Shown here piece by piece: positions 37,377-47,881 of a stretch of 64,000 nt of DNA. The notes beneath the pieces are model-generated. The model did no database searches, was not told where the DNA came from, and was given only the letters and a program-made list of their open reading frames with translations. Where the stretch lies: positions 1-64,000 of the forward strand of contig NZ_OANU01000009.1 of NCBI RefSeq assembly GCF_900089835.1. Direction: 5' to 3'. How positions within the stretch are numbered: the first letter of the stretch is position 1; each line of letters opens with the position of its first letter. The translations under genes and the position numbers were made by a program. This DNA is from Vibrio thalassae. GTDB lineage: Bacteria > Pseudomonadota > Gammaproteobacteria > Enterobacterales > Vibrionaceae.

Positions 37377-38966
37377 ATGGTAGAGGTCTATTTTCAAATC
37401 AACGATTGGGTTCTCAGCGTTGATGAAAATAAGCTGTATCGACAAGATAGGGAAGTTTCTGTTGAACCACGCTTAATCAATCTATTACATTTCTTAGCCG
37501 AGCACTCTGGCCAGGTCTACTGTCGTGATGAGCTAATTCGTTACGTTTGGGGTGGTGCGATTGTCACCGACCAAGTGGTGACCCAGTCGGTTTTTGAATT
37601 GCGAAAAATCCTTCGCGACGGTCGTGAAGAGAACCTTCACTATGTTGGGACAGTGCCAAAACGTGGTTACAAATTAGTGGCCGCCGTGACGCCAATGACG
37701 TCAGAGCAGTTCCTTCAGTATCGAGCATCTTGTTGCTCCGCAAGCTTACCTGCGCCAACAGTACCGCTCAAACCGGAGTCATTAGTCACCGAAGAGGAAC
37801 TGGAAGTTCAAGAGCCGATCGGTTTCCCTGCCGCACCAATCACTCGAGCCCTATATCAAAAGCAAAAGGCGACGCGAAGCCACAAACCAAAACGATTGCT
37901 GAGCGCATGGCGCTTAGGGGTTATCAATGCCATTTGGATCGGTATTTTAGTCGCGGCGATTGGTATCTTTACCTACCAGCAATCGGAAGTGAGCATTATA
38001 CAGGTGATTGATACGCACCTTATCGAGTTTGAATTTCAAGATGATATCCGCAGTTTAGGACGCAGTTATGAATTAGCGGATGGCTTTGCGCAAAAATTGA
38101 TGTCTGATATGACTCAGGTCAGTGGCTATCGGGTCATGCTACATAAAACCGCCTTTAAAACGGGAATTGTGCCTGGAAAAACGGTTCTGGTGAGAGTTGA
38201 TGAAGACGATGGGCGTGCTTATCTTGAATTAGAATATCGAGACAATTCGTCCGAAAAGGTCTTGTTTAGTCGTCAATATGCGTTAGCAGACAAGCACTTG
38301 AATTCAGTACTTACACAAAGTTCTGTGGATTTGATGCGGGTGCTGAATGTGGCCAATCCCGAGCAGCGTGCGGTGACTATGATGGCAGGGGTGCCAAAAG
38401 ATCCTAAAGCGTTAGGGTTATTCATTCGCGCTAACCATTATTTGAATGTCTCGGATGCTAAGCAGTTTCAGCATGGTATTGATTTGTTGAAAGAGATTCT
38501 AAAGCAAGAACCCAACAATGCTTATGTGCAATCCGAGTTGTTGGCCGCCTATTATGTTGGTAGAGCATTGGATGATTCAAGCTCACTAGATCAAGGTGCA
38601 TTAGTGAATCTCAGTGTGGCATTGAAACAATACCTAGCGACATCAACAGGGCCCATTCAGCCGCGTATATATGAGGCGCTTGCTTTGCATGAAACTATGC
38701 AGGGAGACCAAGAACAAGCTGCTGCTTATTTAAACCAAGCACTTCAACTGCGTGATTCAGTTCTGGCTTATGTTATTAAAGGGAAACATGCAGAGTTATC
38801 TGGTGATGTGGATAGCGCGAGTGAAGCTTACAGTGAAGCTTTCTATATCGACACATCTGTAGAAACCTATTTGCTGTGTGAAAATTTGATTTTTTATAGC
38901 AATTTAAAACAGATTGACTATGCCATGTATCGTGCGGTTCACCCTTCTGTTGTTCGACTTATCTAA
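37377..38966 (+). CDS. cadC: Membrane-bound transcriptional activator CadC
   Basis: 529 residues, a ToxR-type one-component sensor. The cytoplasmic winged helix (LINLLHFLAEHSGQVYCRDEL ... YVGTVPKRGYKLVA) covers residues 1-105. A proline-rich linker and one membrane helix (about 180-200, VINAIWIGILVAAIGIFTY) come next, then a periplasmic domain with TPR-like helices near the end. It directly precedes cadBA, as in other Vibrio. CadC activates cadBA at low pH with lysine. Its own terminator lies at 39027. Confidence 0.94.
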   Translation: MVEVYFQINDWVLSVDENKLYRQDREVSVEPRLINLLHFLAEHSGQVYCRDELIRYVWGGAIVTDQVVTQSVFELRKILRDGREENLHYVGTVPKRGYKLVAAVTPMTSEQFLQYRASCCSASLPAPTVPLKPESLVTEEELEVQEPIGFPAAPITRALYQKQKATRSHKPKRLLSAWRLGVINAIWIGILVAAIGIFTYQQSEVSIIQVIDTHLIEFEFQDDIRSLGRSYELADGFAQKLMSDMTQVSGYRVMLHKTAFKTGIVPGKTVLVRVDEDDGRAYLELEYRDNSSEKVLFSRQYALADKHLNSVLTQSSVDLMRVLNVANPEQRAVTMMAGVPKDPKALGLFIRANHYLNVSDAKQFQHGIDLLKEILKQEPNNAYVQSELLAAYYVGRALDDSSSLDQGALVNLSVALKQYLATSTGPIQPRIYEALALHETMQGDQEQAAAYLNQALQLRDSVLAYVIKGKHAELSGDVDSASEAYSEAFYIDTSVETYLLCENLIFYSNLKQIDYAMYRAVHPSVVRLI

Positions 38967-39389
38967 AAATCCCCGATAAAACCGTGAACTTATCGCGTAT
39001 TGGTTGTTAAAGACGGATAAAGAGAGGCCCTCCATTTTGGAGGGCGTTTTTGTATTGGCGTTTGAAAGCATCTAGGGTTCTAAACAACACGGTGTTTATC
39101 ACAAAGGCAGAGCCCTGATATTTTTATATTGGTTTAGTCTGAGTGTTTATGTTTTTAACTGCATGTTTTTAATGGGTTTTATTTGATGTTCTTATAAGGT
39201 TTATATCAAGGTCTAACATTTATATCTAATGGTTTTATTGATAACTTTAGATTGATTTCTTTGCTTGAAATTGGGCGTAACCTGCATCTCGAAAATTCAC
39301 GAGGTGTTGCTCAACCTATTTATGGTGACATCTCGAATCGGCTTTAGTTTGGACGTACTGCGTTCAAGTAGAACTAATTTGGAGATGTT
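38967..39389 (+). promoter_or_regulatory. cadC terminator and cadBA control region
   Basis: 423 bases. The first part holds the cadC terminator (39027-39051). The segment from about 39110 to 39260 is very AT-rich, with repeated TTTATAT/GTTTTAT motifs, and is the likely place for CadC binding and H-NS silencing, by analogy with E. coli cadBA. A ribosome site TTTGGAGATGTT precedes cadB. No exact operator could be defined. Confidence 0.55.
39027..39051 (+). terminator. cadC intrinsic terminator
   Basis: GCCCTCC, loop ATTTT, GGAGGGC followed by GTTTTT. It separates cadC from the cadBA transcript. Confidence 0.85.
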
Positions 39390-40736
39390 ATGTCATCGAA
39401 TACAAAGAAAATCGGTCTGATTGCCTGCACGGGCGTCGTGGCTGGTAATATGATGGGCAGTGGTATTGCATTGTTACCATCAAGTCTGGCTGCCGTGGGC
39501 TCCATTTCACTCTATAGCTGGGTGATCTGCATTGTTGGTGCATTAAGCCTTGCGTTCGTGTTTGCTCGTCTAGCGACAAAGAACCCTCAAGAGGGCGGCC
39601 CTATTGCTTATGCAGGTGAAATTTCTCCCGTGTTTGGTTTTCAAACGGGTGTTCTTTATTACCATGCTAACTGGATCGGTAATTTAGCGATTGCGATTAC
39701 AGGTGTCTCTTACCTTTCGGTATTTTTCCCAGTTCTTAATAATCCAATTCCAGCGGGCATTGCTACTATCGCCTCAGTGTGGATATTCACGATGGTGAAC
39801 CTACTTGGTGGTAGCTGGGTAAGCCGTCTATGTACTTTGGGCCTAGTGCTTATTCTTATCCCAGTTCTTGGTACAGCGCTCTTTGGTTGGACGCACTTTG
39901 AACCTACGCTGTACAGCCAAAACTGGAATGTCTCTGCAGGCAGTGACAGTCACGCAGTCATCGCTGCAGTTCTGATTTGTCTTTGGTCTTTTGTGGGTGT
40001 TGAATCGGCAGCAGTGTCTTCAGGGATGGTAGACAACCCTAAACGCACTGTTCCATTAGCCACGATGTTAGGTACTGCCATTGCTGGTGCAATCTATATC
40101 GTGTCTACTCAAATGATCAGCGGTATGTTCCCTGCGTCTGAAGTCGCTGCGTCTGGTGCTCCATTTGCGCTGGCAACGACAGAAATCTTCGGTCAATGGA
40201 CTGCGCCTTTTGTCGCTGCTTTCACTGCACTGGCTTGTTTTACCTCTCTCGGCTCTTGGATGATGCTGGTAGGTGAAGCGGGTAAACGTGCAGCCAACGA
40301 CGGAAACTTCCCAAAAATCTATGGTGAAGTCGATAAAAATGGTGTGCCAAGAAAAGGTCTTATTTTAGCTTCCATCAAAATGACAGCGTTAATGTGTGTA
40401 CTAATGGTGTTCAGCTCAAAAACTGCTCATGCTGCCGATCTGTTTAACCAACTGACTACTGATGCCGTACTGCTAACGATGCTGCCTTACTTCTACTCCA
40501 GCATTAACTTGATTCGTTTTGAAGGTATGACGACTCGCAATGGTTTCGTGATGTTCTTCTCTGGTATCGCGTGCTTGTTCTGCATGGTGGCATTGGCAGG
40601 AGCAGAAGGAACAACATTAACAGCCACCTTCATCATGTCACTCATCATCTTGATGTTCTACAGCAAAAAAGCGGGCTTAGCTCAGTACATGGAGCAACAC
40701 CCTAACGAATTGCCTTCGCAACAAGCGAGTCATTAA
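39390..40736 (+). CDS. cadB: Lysine/cadaverine antiporter CadB
   Basis: 448-residue inner-membrane antiporter of the APC superfamily with about 12 helices. Near the N-terminus it has LIACTGVVAGNMMGSGIALLP, and further on the family motif SFVGVESAAVSSGMVDNPKRTVPLAT. It exchanges external lysine for cadaverine, so CadA can consume protons in the cytoplasm. First gene of cadBA; cadA starts about 100 bases after its stop codon. Confidence 0.96.
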   Translation: MSSNTKKIGLIACTGVVAGNMMGSGIALLPSSLAAVGSISLYSWVICIVGALSLAFVFARLATKNPQEGGPIAYAGEISPVFGFQTGVLYYHANWIGNLAIAITGVSYLSVFFPVLNNPIPAGIATIASVWIFTMVNLLGGSWVSRLCTLGLVLILIPVLGTALFGWTHFEPTLYSQNWNVSAGSDSHAVIAAVLICLWSFVGVESAAVSSGMVDNPKRTVPLATMLGTAIAGAIYIVSTQMISGMFPASEVAASGAPFALATTEIFGQWTAPFVAAFTALACFTSLGSWMMLVGEAGKRAANDGNFPKIYGEVDKNGVPRKGLILASIKMTALMCVLMVFSSKTAHAADLFNQLTTDAVLLTMLPYFYSSINLIRFEGMTTRNGFVMFFSGIACLFCMVALAGAEGTTLTATFIMSLIILMFYSKKAGLAQYMEQHPNELPSQQASH

Positions 40737-40838
40737 TTCTTCGCTGGCGCGAAGTGCACCAGCCCACTTATTCCTAGGCGCTCAATTTACTCACTGTCTT
40801 TGGCAGGGAGCGCCCTCATTCACCTTGGAGATGTCCAA

Positions 40839-42977
40839 ATGAATATTTTTGCAATCCTTAACCACATGGGTGTGTTCTTCAAAGAAGAGCCAGTTCGTCA
40901 ACTGCACGCTGCGCTAGAGAAAGCAGGCTATGACGTAGTTTATCCAGTTGACGACAAAGACCTAATTAAATTGATTGAAATGAATCCCCGCGTCCGTGGC
41001 GTGTTGTTTGACTGGGATAAATACTCACTTAATCTATGTGAGCGCATCAGTGCGGTAAATGAAAAACTGCCTGTACATGCATTTGCCAATGACCAATCTA
41101 CGTTGGATATTTCACTGACTGATCTACGTTTGAATGTCAGCTTTTTTGAGTACGCTTTAGGTATGGCGGACGATATTGTCATTAAAGTGAATCAAGCAAC
41201 GGAAGCGTATAAAAACGCTATCATGCCGCCATTCACTAAAGCGTTATTCAAATATGTTGAAGAAGGAAAATATACTTTCTGTACTCCAGGTCATATGGGA
41301 GGTACTGCTTTCCAAAAAAGTCCTGCAGGGAGCATTTTCTACGACTTTTATGGACCAAATACCTTCAAAGCCGATGTCTCTATTTCTATGCCTGAACTTG
41401 GGTCACTGCTTGACCACTCTGGTCCTCACAAAGAGGCAGAAGAGTATATTGCGAGAACGTTTAACGCCGACAGCTCTTACATTGTGACTAACGGTACATC
41501 GACATCGAACAAAATCGTTGGTATGTACTCAGCGCCTGCAGGCAGTACGGTGTTAGTAGACCGCAACTGTCATAAATCATTAACTCACTTGATGATGATG
41601 AGTGATGTGACACCGATTTACTTCCGTCCAACTCGCAATGCTTATGGCATCCTTGGTGGTATTCCACAACGTGAGTTCAGTCGTGAAGTTATTGCGGACA
41701 AAGTTGCGAATACAGAAGGTGCTAGCGCACCGACGTATGCGGTGGTTACCAACTCAACTTATGATGGTCTGCTATACAATACGCAGTTCATCAAAGAATC
41801 TTTGGATTGCAAACACATTCACTTCGACAGTGCTTGGGTACCTTATACTAACTTCAATGCCATTTACGATGGTAAGTGTGGTATGAGTGGTGAAGCAATG
41901 CCAGGCAAAGTGTTCTATGAGACCCAGTCAACTCATAAATTGTTGGCGGCTTTCTCTCAAGCTTCCATGATTCATATTAAGGGTGAATTTGATAAAGCGT
42001 CATTCAATGAAGCGTTTATGATGCACACCTCAACATCACCACAGTACGGCATTGTGGCCTCAACAGAAACGGCAGCAGCAATGATGCGTGGCAACACGGG
42101 TCGTAAATTGATGCAAGATTCTATCGATCGTGCGATTCGTTTCCGTAAAGAGATCAAACGCCTTAAAGGTGAGAGCGAAGGTTGGTTCTTTGATGTATGG
42201 CAGCCAGACAACATCGACACAACAGAGTGCTGGAAGTTAGATCCTAAAGAAACTTGGCATGGTTTTAAAGATCTCGATGATGACCACATGTATCTAGATC
42301 CAATCAAAATTACCTTACTAACCCCAGGGATGAGTAAATCTGGTGAAATGGAATCAACAGGTATTCCTGCTTCTTTAGTGGCGAAATATCTTGATGAACG
42401 CGGTATTGTCGTGGAGAAAACAGGTCCATATAACTTGTTGTTCTTGTTCTCAATTGGTATCGACAAGTCTAAAGCAATGCAACTGTTGCGCGGTTTAACT
42501 GAGTTTAAACGTGGTTTTGATCTTAACCTTACCGTACGTACCATGTTGCCATCGCTATACCAAGAAGACCCTCATTTCTATGAAGGTAAGCGTATTCAAG
42601 AAGTGGCTCAGGGTATCCATGAGCTAACCATGAAATATCAGTTACCAGAACTGATGTACAAAGCATTCGATGTTCTACCTGAAATGAAAGTCACACCGCA
42701 TGCCGCTTGGCAACAAGAGTTGCGCGGCCAGATTGAAGAAATCAACCTAAAAGAGATGGTGGGTCGTGTGAGTGCCAATATGATTTTGCCTTACCCTCCA
42801 GGTGTACCACTTGTATTACCAGGTGAAATGGTGACAGATAGCTCACGTCCTGTATTGGACTTCTTGGAAATGTTGTGTGAAATCGGCGCACATTACCCTG
42901 GTTTTGAAACGGATATTCACGGTGTTTACCGCCAAAAAGATGGTAGCTATACCGTTAAAGTATTGAAAGACCAGTAA
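40839..42977 (+). CDS. cadA: Inducible lysine decarboxylase CadA
   Basis: PLP-dependent enzyme converting lysine to cadaverine and CO2, consuming a proton; main acid-stress lysine decarboxylase. 712 residues, as in E. coli (715). N-terminal wing domain (NHMGVFFKEEPVRQL), then the PLP domain with the Schiff-base lysine in ETQSTHKLLAAFSQASM, and HFDSAWVPYTNF. The ATG at 40839 gives the family start MNIFAILNHMG with GGAGATGT upstream. The open frame extends 13 codons further back. Confidence 0.97.
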   Translation: MNIFAILNHMGVFFKEEPVRQLHAALEKAGYDVVYPVDDKDLIKLIEMNPRVRGVLFDWDKYSLNLCERISAVNEKLPVHAFANDQSTLDISLTDLRLNVSFFEYALGMADDIVIKVNQATEAYKNAIMPPFTKALFKYVEEGKYTFCTPGHMGGTAFQKSPAGSIFYDFYGPNTFKADVSISMPELGSLLDHSGPHKEAEEYIARTFNADSSYIVTNGTSTSNKIVGMYSAPAGSTVLVDRNCHKSLTHLMMMSDVTPIYFRPTRNAYGILGGIPQREFSREVIADKVANTEGASAPTYAVVTNSTYDGLLYNTQFIKESLDCKHIHFDSAWVPYTNFNAIYDGKCGMSGEAMPGKVFYETQSTHKLLAAFSQASMIHIKGEFDKASFNEAFMMHTSTSPQYGIVASTETAAAMMRGNTGRKLMQDSIDRAIRFRKEIKRLKGESEGWFFDVWQPDNIDTTECWKLDPKETWHGFKDLDDDHMYLDPIKITLLTPGMSKSGEMESTGIPASLVAKYLDERGIVVEKTGPYNLLFLFSIGIDKSKAMQLLRGLTEFKRGFDLNLTVRTMLPSLYQEDPHFYEGKRIQEVAQGIHELTMKYQLPELMYKAFDVLPEMKVTPHAAWQQELRGQIEEINLKEMVGRVSANMILPYPPGVPLVLPGEMVTDSSRPVLDFLEMLCEIGAHYPGFETDIHGVYRQKDGSYTVKVLKDQ

Positions 42978-43077
42978 AAGGATAGGGTGATGACATCTGA
43001 TGTCGTGCGGCATGCTCCATCTCGATGAAGTCACTTCAAAAGTGGCCGCTACCCCCAATTGACGACTACTTAACACC

Positions 43078-43109
43078 AAAAGCGAGCAGTATGACTGCTC
43101 GCTTTTTTT
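43078..43109 (+). terminator. cadA intrinsic terminator
   Basis: AAAAGCGAGCAGT and ACTGCTCGCTTTTTT form a 12-13 bp stem with a short loop and a long T run, about 100 bases after the cadA stop codon. Confidence 0.88.
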
Positions 43110-43126
43110 AACCCTTCGAGTTAGTG

Positions 43127-43315
43127 CTAAGAGACCATAAAGGTGCCTGTGCCCGCACTGAGTTGATGTCCGCTTTCCATTGGCTGTTCACTGGCTTGTG
43201 CTAACTTTTGTGCTTCTAGCACTGATTGATGGCCGTGGTCAGCGATTTGCGTCAGGTTGTAGCTGATTTCATCTATTGCCAACAATTTGATATTGATATC
43301 TGTTTCAGTTAGACG
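43127..43315 (-). pseudogene. Methyl-accepting chemotaxis protein, C-terminal remnant
   Basis: The minus strand codes for about 62 residues ending in a stop at 43127. They include IDEISYNLTQIADHGHQSV, LEAQKLAQASEQPM and the end GTFMVS. This heptad pattern with NLTQIA...SEQ and a GTF-V ending is that of the last helix of Vibrio chemoreceptors. The frame opens directly after a stop at 43316 and has no start codon or upstream receptor sequence. It is therefore taken as the tail of a deleted receptor gene, on homology judged by eye. Confidence 0.5.
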
Positions 43316-43464
43316 TTATGACGAAGACTTTGTGGTTATAGTGTGTTCTACGATACGTGATGGTGAAACATGCGGCTATGCCCCAGTAGTCTAGGATTTG
43401 GCCTAAGATGCGTTTTAGCGAATGCAATATGGTGGGTAACAGTAGAGTTGTGAGCGGCCAACAA

Positions 43465-43491
43465 TAAAAAAGCCAGAGCTAGGCTCTGGCT
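43465..43491 (-). terminator. fis intrinsic terminator
   Basis: AGCCAGAGC and GCTCTGGCT pair around TAG. Read on the minus strand, TTTTTTATTG follows. It lies about 25 bases after the fis stop codon. Confidence 0.88.
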
Positions 43492-43516
43492 TCTTCACAA
43501 AAACAATCACAATGGA

Positions 43517-43813
43517 TTAGTTCATGCCGTATTTCTTAAGTTTCTTACGAAGAGTACCGCGGTTGATACCCATCATAGTTGCTGCGCGAGTTTGGTTACC
43601 GCGAGTGTACTGCATGATGGTGTCTAGTAGCGGCTGTTCTACTTCCGCTAGAACTAGTTCATACAATTCAGTGACGTCTTGACCATTTAATTGAGCAAGG
43701 TAGTTCTTTAGAGACGCTTTTACAGAGTCGCGTAGAGGCTTCTGTGTGATCTGGTCTTGAGATGTTACTGTGGTAACTGTCAATGGTTCTGAAGTCAAAT
43801 TTTGTTCGAACAT
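43517..43813 (-). CDS. fis: Nucleoid protein and regulator Fis
   Basis: 98-residue growth-phase regulator of rRNA transcription and DNA topology; the same length as in E. coli. The C-terminal helix-turn-helix reads [26 protein letters not shown], which is nearly invariant in enteric and Vibrio Fis. It follows dusB by 23 bases in the same direction: the dusB-fis operon. Its main targets include rRNA promoters, so it probably acts on the operon at the window start too. Confidence 0.97.
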   Translation of the reverse strand: MFEQNLTSEPLTVTTVTSQDQITQKPLRDSVKASLKNYLAQLNGQDVTELYELVLAEVEQPLLDTIMQYTRGNQTRAATMMGINRGTLRKKLKKYGMN

Positions 43814-43836
43814 AATCGGTTTAGCTCTTCTCGTAA

Positions 43837-44805
43837 TTATGATGCAACGTTTTCAAAATAGCCTTGCAACGCATTCAGCTGTTCGTTAGCAGCTTCAATT
43901 GCATTGAAGGCACGGCGGAACTCACTGGCTTGTTCATGTTCTTTTAAATACCAGCCAACATGCTTACGAGCGATGCGTGGACCTAAATATTCACCATAAA
44001 ACTGGTGAAGTGCCTGAACATGACCTAGCAAAATGCCTTGTACGTCCTCAGTTGGACGCTCTGGCATCAGTGTACCGTTTTCCAAATAGTGTTGGATTTC
44101 CTCAAAAATCCATGGCCGTCCTTGGGCCGGACGTCCAATCATCAAAGCGTCCGCACCGGTATAATCCAGTACGAATTTCGCTTTCTCTGGGCTATCGATA
44201 TCACCGTTAGCGATAACCGGAATAGAGATGGCGTTTTTAACCGCTTTGATGCTGTCGTATTCTGCCTCGCCTTTGTACATACAAGTTCTGGTTCGACCGT
44301 GAAGGGCGAGTGCTTGTATGCCGCAGTCTTCGGCTAGTTTGGCAATATGGACACAGTTCTTATTGTCTGTATCCCAGCCCGTACGGGTTTTCAATGTCAC
44401 AGGAACATCTACGGCATCAACAACCGTACGCAGAATGTCTTCGATGACATCTGGGTACTTGAGCAGTGCTGAGCCCGCGAGCTTTTTATTCACTTTTTTT
44501 GCAGGGCAACCCATGTTGATATCGATGATTTGTGCACCGTTCTCAACACTGAATTGTGCCGCCTCAGCCATAAGCTTGGGATCAGCGCCTGCTATTTGCA
44601 CCGAGCGAATACCGGATTCACCCTCGTGCACCATGCGTTGCTGTGACTTAGCTGTTTTCCACAGTTTGGGGTTAGATGACATCATTTCACTGACTGCCAT
44701 GCCCGCACCGTAACGAAGGCACAACTCTCGAAACGGTCTATCCGTAACACCCGCCATAGGCGCTACAATCAGGTTGTTCTTAAGTTGGTATTGTCCGATT
44801 CTCAA
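43837..44805 (-). CDS. dusB: tRNA-dihydrouridine synthase B
   Basis: FMN-dependent enzyme reducing a uridine in the D-loop of tRNA, 322 residues. Motifs: [18 protein letters not shown] at the N-terminus, [21 protein letters not shown] with the catalytic Cys near 100, LHGRTR near 170 and [15 protein letters not shown] near 223. First gene of dusB-fis. Confidence 0.97.
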   Translation of the reverse strand: MRIGQYQLKNNLIVAPMAGVTDRPFRELCLRYGAGMAVSEMMSSNPKLWKTAKSQQRMVHEGESGIRSVQIAGADPKLMAEAAQFSVENGAQIIDINMGCPAKKVNKKLAGSALLKYPDVIEDILRTVVDAVDVPVTLKTRTGWDTDNKNCVHIAKLAEDCGIQALALHGRTRTCMYKGEAEYDSIKAVKNAISIPVIANGDIDSPEKAKFVLDYTGADALMIGRPAQGRPWIFEEIQHYLENGTLMPERPTEDVQGILLGHVQALHQFYGEYLGPRIARKHVGWYLKEHEQASEFRRAFNAIEAANEQLNALQGYFENVAS

Positions 44806-44953
44806 AACATTGCCACAGGTTTACACAAGCAAGGGCGCGCATTTTACGCATTTTTTCGGTGCGTGAAAAGACTAATATTTGAGCATTTACAATTTGTTTC
44901 TGCAAATTGCCTGATTTTCAGTCGTTTAGTGGGAAAACTATTCTGTATCAACC

Positions 44954-44992
44954 AAAAAAAGCAGTGGGTTAGCGGGCTAACGCACTGCTTTG
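44954..44992 (-). terminator. prmA intrinsic terminator
   Basis: AAAGCAGTG and CACTGCTTT, together with an inner GTTAGC/GCTAAC pairing, form a long stem. The minus strand continues with TTTTTTGG. It lies just after the prmA stop codon. Confidence 0.85.
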
Positions 44993-45005
44993 TAAATCAT
45001 AATGG

Positions 45006-45887
45006 TTACTTTTTACCCGAGATTCGGCACCACTCATTGAGCTCAACGATTGGGTCGATAGTCATCTCATCGCGATAATGGTTTGCGACGTCTTCAGCTT
45101 GGGTGTCTAACACGCCTGACATGGCAAGTTGTCCCCCTTCTTTCACTAAGCCTTTAATGACGCCAGATAGGTCACGAAGTGGGCCTGCTAGAATATTGGC
45201 AACGACCACATCGGCAATCAATCCTTCCGGTTGGTTTTGCGGTAAGAAGAGTTCTAATTGGTCAGCAACGCCGTTACGCTCAGCGTTATCTTTCGATGCC
45301 GTTAGAGCTTGAGGATCGATGTCGATCCCGATGACTTTTGCTGCGCCAAGCTTGATCGCCGCGATAGCTAGGATCCCAGAACCACAGCCGAAGTCGATAA
45401 CGGTTTTACCAGCAAGGTCTAAAGATTCTAACCATTCAAGACACAGCGCCGTAGTAGGGTGCGTACCGGTACCGAAAGCCAAACCTGGGTCTAGCATTAC
45501 ATTAACGGCGTCTGGCTCTGGAACATCACGCCAGCTTGGGCAAATCCACAAACGCTCGCCAAACTTCATTGGGTGGAAATTCTCCATCCACTCACGTTCC
45601 CAGTCTTTATCTTCAAGTTGCTCAACTTTATGAGTAAAGCCCTCTGCGAGCATGTCTGACGCAGTAATTTGCGTCAGAATAAGCTTGGTGTCTGCTTCTG
45701 CATCGTAGAGCGCGACGATGTCAGTATCGCCCCATAGACGAGTTTCACCGGGTAACGGCTCAAAAACAGGGGTATCATGTGCATCTAGGAAGGTGACAGA
45801 TAGCGCGCCAGTTTCTTCCATCAACATATCGCCGATTTGTTCAGCGTTTTCGTTGGTTGCATTGAGTTTGATTTGAATCCAAGGCAT
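45006..45887 (-). CDS. prmA: Ribosomal protein L11 methyltransferase
   Basis: SAM-dependent enzyme that trimethylates L11. 293 residues, the E. coli length. N-terminal substrate-recognition domain ([21 protein letters not shown]), then the methyltransferase fold with the SAM loop [19 protein letters not shown] near 161-179 and motif NILAGPL near 229. Own terminator, so a separate unit from dusB-fis. Confidence 0.97.
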   Translation of the reverse strand: MPWIQIKLNATNENAEQIGDMLMEETGALSVTFLDAHDTPVFEPLPGETRLWGDTDIVALYDAEADTKLILTQITASDMLAEGFTHKVEQLEDKDWEREWMENFHPMKFGERLWICPSWRDVPEPDAVNVMLDPGLAFGTGTHPTTALCLEWLESLDLAGKTVIDFGCGSGILAIAAIKLGAAKVIGIDIDPQALTASKDNAERNGVADQLELFLPQNQPEGLIADVVVANILAGPLRDLSGVIKGLVKEGGQLAMSGVLDTQAEDVANHYRDEMTIDPIVELNEWCRISGKK

Positions 45888-45950
45888 GAGTTGGGTCCTT
45901 GCTTGACGAATTTTGCGCAGAGTGTATCAGATTCGTGTTAAGTGAGCATA

Positions 45951-45976
45951 AAAAAACCCACCGGAGTGGGTTTTTT
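45951..45976. terminator. Terminator after accC
   Basis: AAAAAACCCAC, CGGA, GTGGGTTTTTT: an 11-base perfect stem flanked by A and T runs. It ends the aroQ-accB-accC transcript on the minus strand. Confidence 0.9.
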
Positions 45977-45993
45977 GTATTTTTAGAAAAGGC

Positions 45994-47337
45994 TTAGCTC
46001 ATGCCAAGCTTTTTCTCTAGGTAATGAATGTTAGCACCACCGTGTTGGAAGTTCTCATCATTCATAATCGATTCTTGGAGTGTGATATTTGTTTTAATAC
46101 CTTCGACAATCATCTCACCTAGTGCATTCTTCATTCGAGCAATTGCCACATCGCGGTTCTCACCGAAGGTGATGAGTTTGCCGATCATTGAATCGTAGTG
46201 AGGAGGCACAGTGTAGCCAGTGTAGATATGAGATTCCCAACGTACACCCATACCACCTGGCGCGTGGAAACGCGTGATAGTACCCGGACATGGTAAGAAA
46301 CGCTCAGGATCTTCTGCATTGATACGGCACTCGATAGCGTGGCCACGAAGCTTGATGTCATCTTGAGTGAAAGACAGTGGCTGACCTGCTGCAACACGAA
46401 GCTGCTCTTTGATTAGGTCGACGCCGGTTACCATCTCTGTTACTGGGTGCTCTACCTGAATACGAGTATTCATTTCGATGAAGTAGAACTCACCATTTTC
46501 GTATAGGAATTCAAACGTACCTGCACCGCGGTAACCAATTTCAATACATGCACGAGTACAACGTTCACCGATGTACTTACGCATCTCTTCAGTAATACCT
46601 GGCGCTGGAGCTTCTTCCACCACTTTTTGGTGACGACGTTGCATAGAACAGTCGCGTTCACCTAGGTGAATGGCGCCACCTTGGCCGTCGGCAATCACTT
46701 GAACTTCAACGTGACGTGGGTTTTCTAGGAATTTCTCCATATAAACCATATCGTTGTTGAAAGCGGCTTTCGCTTCTGCACGAGTCATGGCGATTGCTTC
46801 AATAAGCTCACCTTCGTTACGTACTACACGCATACCACGACCGCCACCGCCGCCAGAGGCTTTGATGATAACTGGGTAACCAATGCGTTTCGCGTGCGCT
46901 TTGTTCTTTGTTTCGTCATTGTCCAAAGGACCATCTGAACCAGGAACGCAAGGTACGCCAGCTTTTTTCATTGAATTGATGGCAGAAACCTTGTCACCCA
47001 TTAAGCGTATAGTTTCTGCTTTCGGGCCAACAAAAATAAAACCGCTACGTTCTACTTGCTCAGCAAAGTCAGCGTTTTCAGATAGGAAACCATAACCTGG
47101 GTGGATAGCAACAGCGCCCGTTACTTCCGCAGCACTAATAATGCGTGGGATATTTAGGTAGCTGTCGATGCCGCGTGCCGGACCAATACAAATGGTTTCG
47201 TCTGCGAGTAGTACGTGCTTCAGATCGCGGTCAGCCGTTGAGTGAACGGCAACCGTTTTGATACCTAGCTCTTTACATGCTCGCAGAATACGTAGTGCAA
47301 TTTCACCACGGTTCGCGATTACTAATTTATCTAACAT
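45994..47337 (-). CDS. accC: Acetyl-CoA carboxylase, biotin carboxylase subunit
   Basis: Carboxylates biotin carried on AccB using ATP and bicarbonate, the first half-reaction of malonyl-CoA formation. 447 residues. N-terminal [23 protein letters not shown]-grasp loop [14 protein letters not shown] near 159-172, and the active-site [20 protein letters not shown] near 287-306. Follows accB by 15 bases. Confidence 0.98.
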   Translation of the reverse strand: MLDKLVIANRGEIALRILRACKELGIKTVAVHSTADRDLKHVLLADETICIGPARGIDSYLNIPRIISAAEVTGAVAIHPGYGFLSENADFAEQVERSGFIFVGPKAETIRLMGDKVSAINSMKKAGVPCVPGSDGPLDNDETKNKAHAKRIGYPVIIKASGGGGGRGMRVVRNEGELIEAIAMTRAEAKAAFNNDMVYMEKFLENPRHVEVQVIADGQGGAIHLGERDCSMQRRHQKVVEEAPAPGITEEMRKYIGERCTRACIEIGYRGAGTFEFLYENGEFYFIEMNTRIQVEHPVTEMVTGVDLIKEQLRVAAGQPLSFTQDDIKLRGHAIECRINAEDPERFLPCPGTITRFHAPGGMGVRWESHIYTGYTVPPHYDSMIGKLITFGENRDVAIARMKNALGEMIVEGIKTNITLQESIMNDENFQHGGANIHYLEKKLGMS

Positions 47338-47352
47338 AATGAGCGCTCTCTA

Positions 47353-47820
47353 TTATTCGATAATTACTAGAGCTTGATCGAACTCAACAGGTTGGCCATC
47401 TTCAACAAGGATTGCTGCAATCACACCAGACTTATCTGCTTCGATTTGGTTCATCATTTTCATCGCTTCAACGATACATAGAGTATCGCCAGCGTTAACT
47501 TGTTGGCCTACTTTGATAAATGGTTTTGCATCTGGGCTTGGAGCGCTGTAGAACGTGCCAACCATTGGAGAAAGAACTTGGTGACCCACTGGAGCCGCCG
47601 CAGGCTCGTCAACAGATGCCGCTGGTACTGCCGCTGCCGGAGCTGCTACAGGTGCTGGCGCTGGAGCAGGTGCTGCTGCGTATTGAACTGGTGCTGGTGC
47701 TGCACTTACCGGGCTGTTACGGCTGATACGTACCGATTCTTCACCTTCAGAAATTTCTAGCTCTGCAATGCCAGATTCTTCTACAAGTTCAATTAGCTTT
47801 TTAATTTTACGAATATCCAT
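47353..47820 (-). CDS. accB: Acetyl-CoA carboxylase, biotin carboxyl carrier protein
   Basis: 155-residue carrier. An N-terminal helix region, an Ala/Pro-rich flexible linker (about residues 37-78), and a biotinyl domain with the biotin-accepting Lys in [12 protein letters not shown] near residue 121. Second gene of aroQ-accB-accC. The biotin is supplied by the pathway that includes BioH. Confidence 0.98.
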   Translation of the reverse strand: MDIRKIKKLIELVEESGIAELEISEGEESVRISRNSPVSAAPAPVQYAAAPAPAPAPVAAPAAAVPAASVDEPAAAPVGHQVLSPMVGTFYSAPSPDAKPFIKVGQQVNAGDTLCIVEAMKMMNQIEADKSGVIAAILVEDGQPVEFDQALVIIE

Positions 47821-47881
47821 GTTTCTTTCTCTTTATCTTGTGAGTAAGACGGACTCAGATATTGAGCCGTAGAGTATTTGG

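Larger units (their letters stand above)
42978..43516. other. Region between cadA and fis
   Basis: 539 bases without an intact gene. It holds the cadA terminator (43078), a truncated chemoreceptor tail on the minus strand (43127-43315) and the fis terminator (43465). The parts 42978-43077 and 43319-43464 show nothing recognisable. Confidence 0.7.

Noticed and set aside
44785-45078. 97-codon plus-strand frame between dusB and prmA
   Set aside because: It runs over the prmA terminator and the prmA 3' end in antisense, and has no protein-like features.
47500-47760. Cys/Trp/Arg-rich plus-strand frames opposite accB
   Set aside because: Antisense shadow of the Ala/Pro-rich linker of accB; composition explains the open frame.
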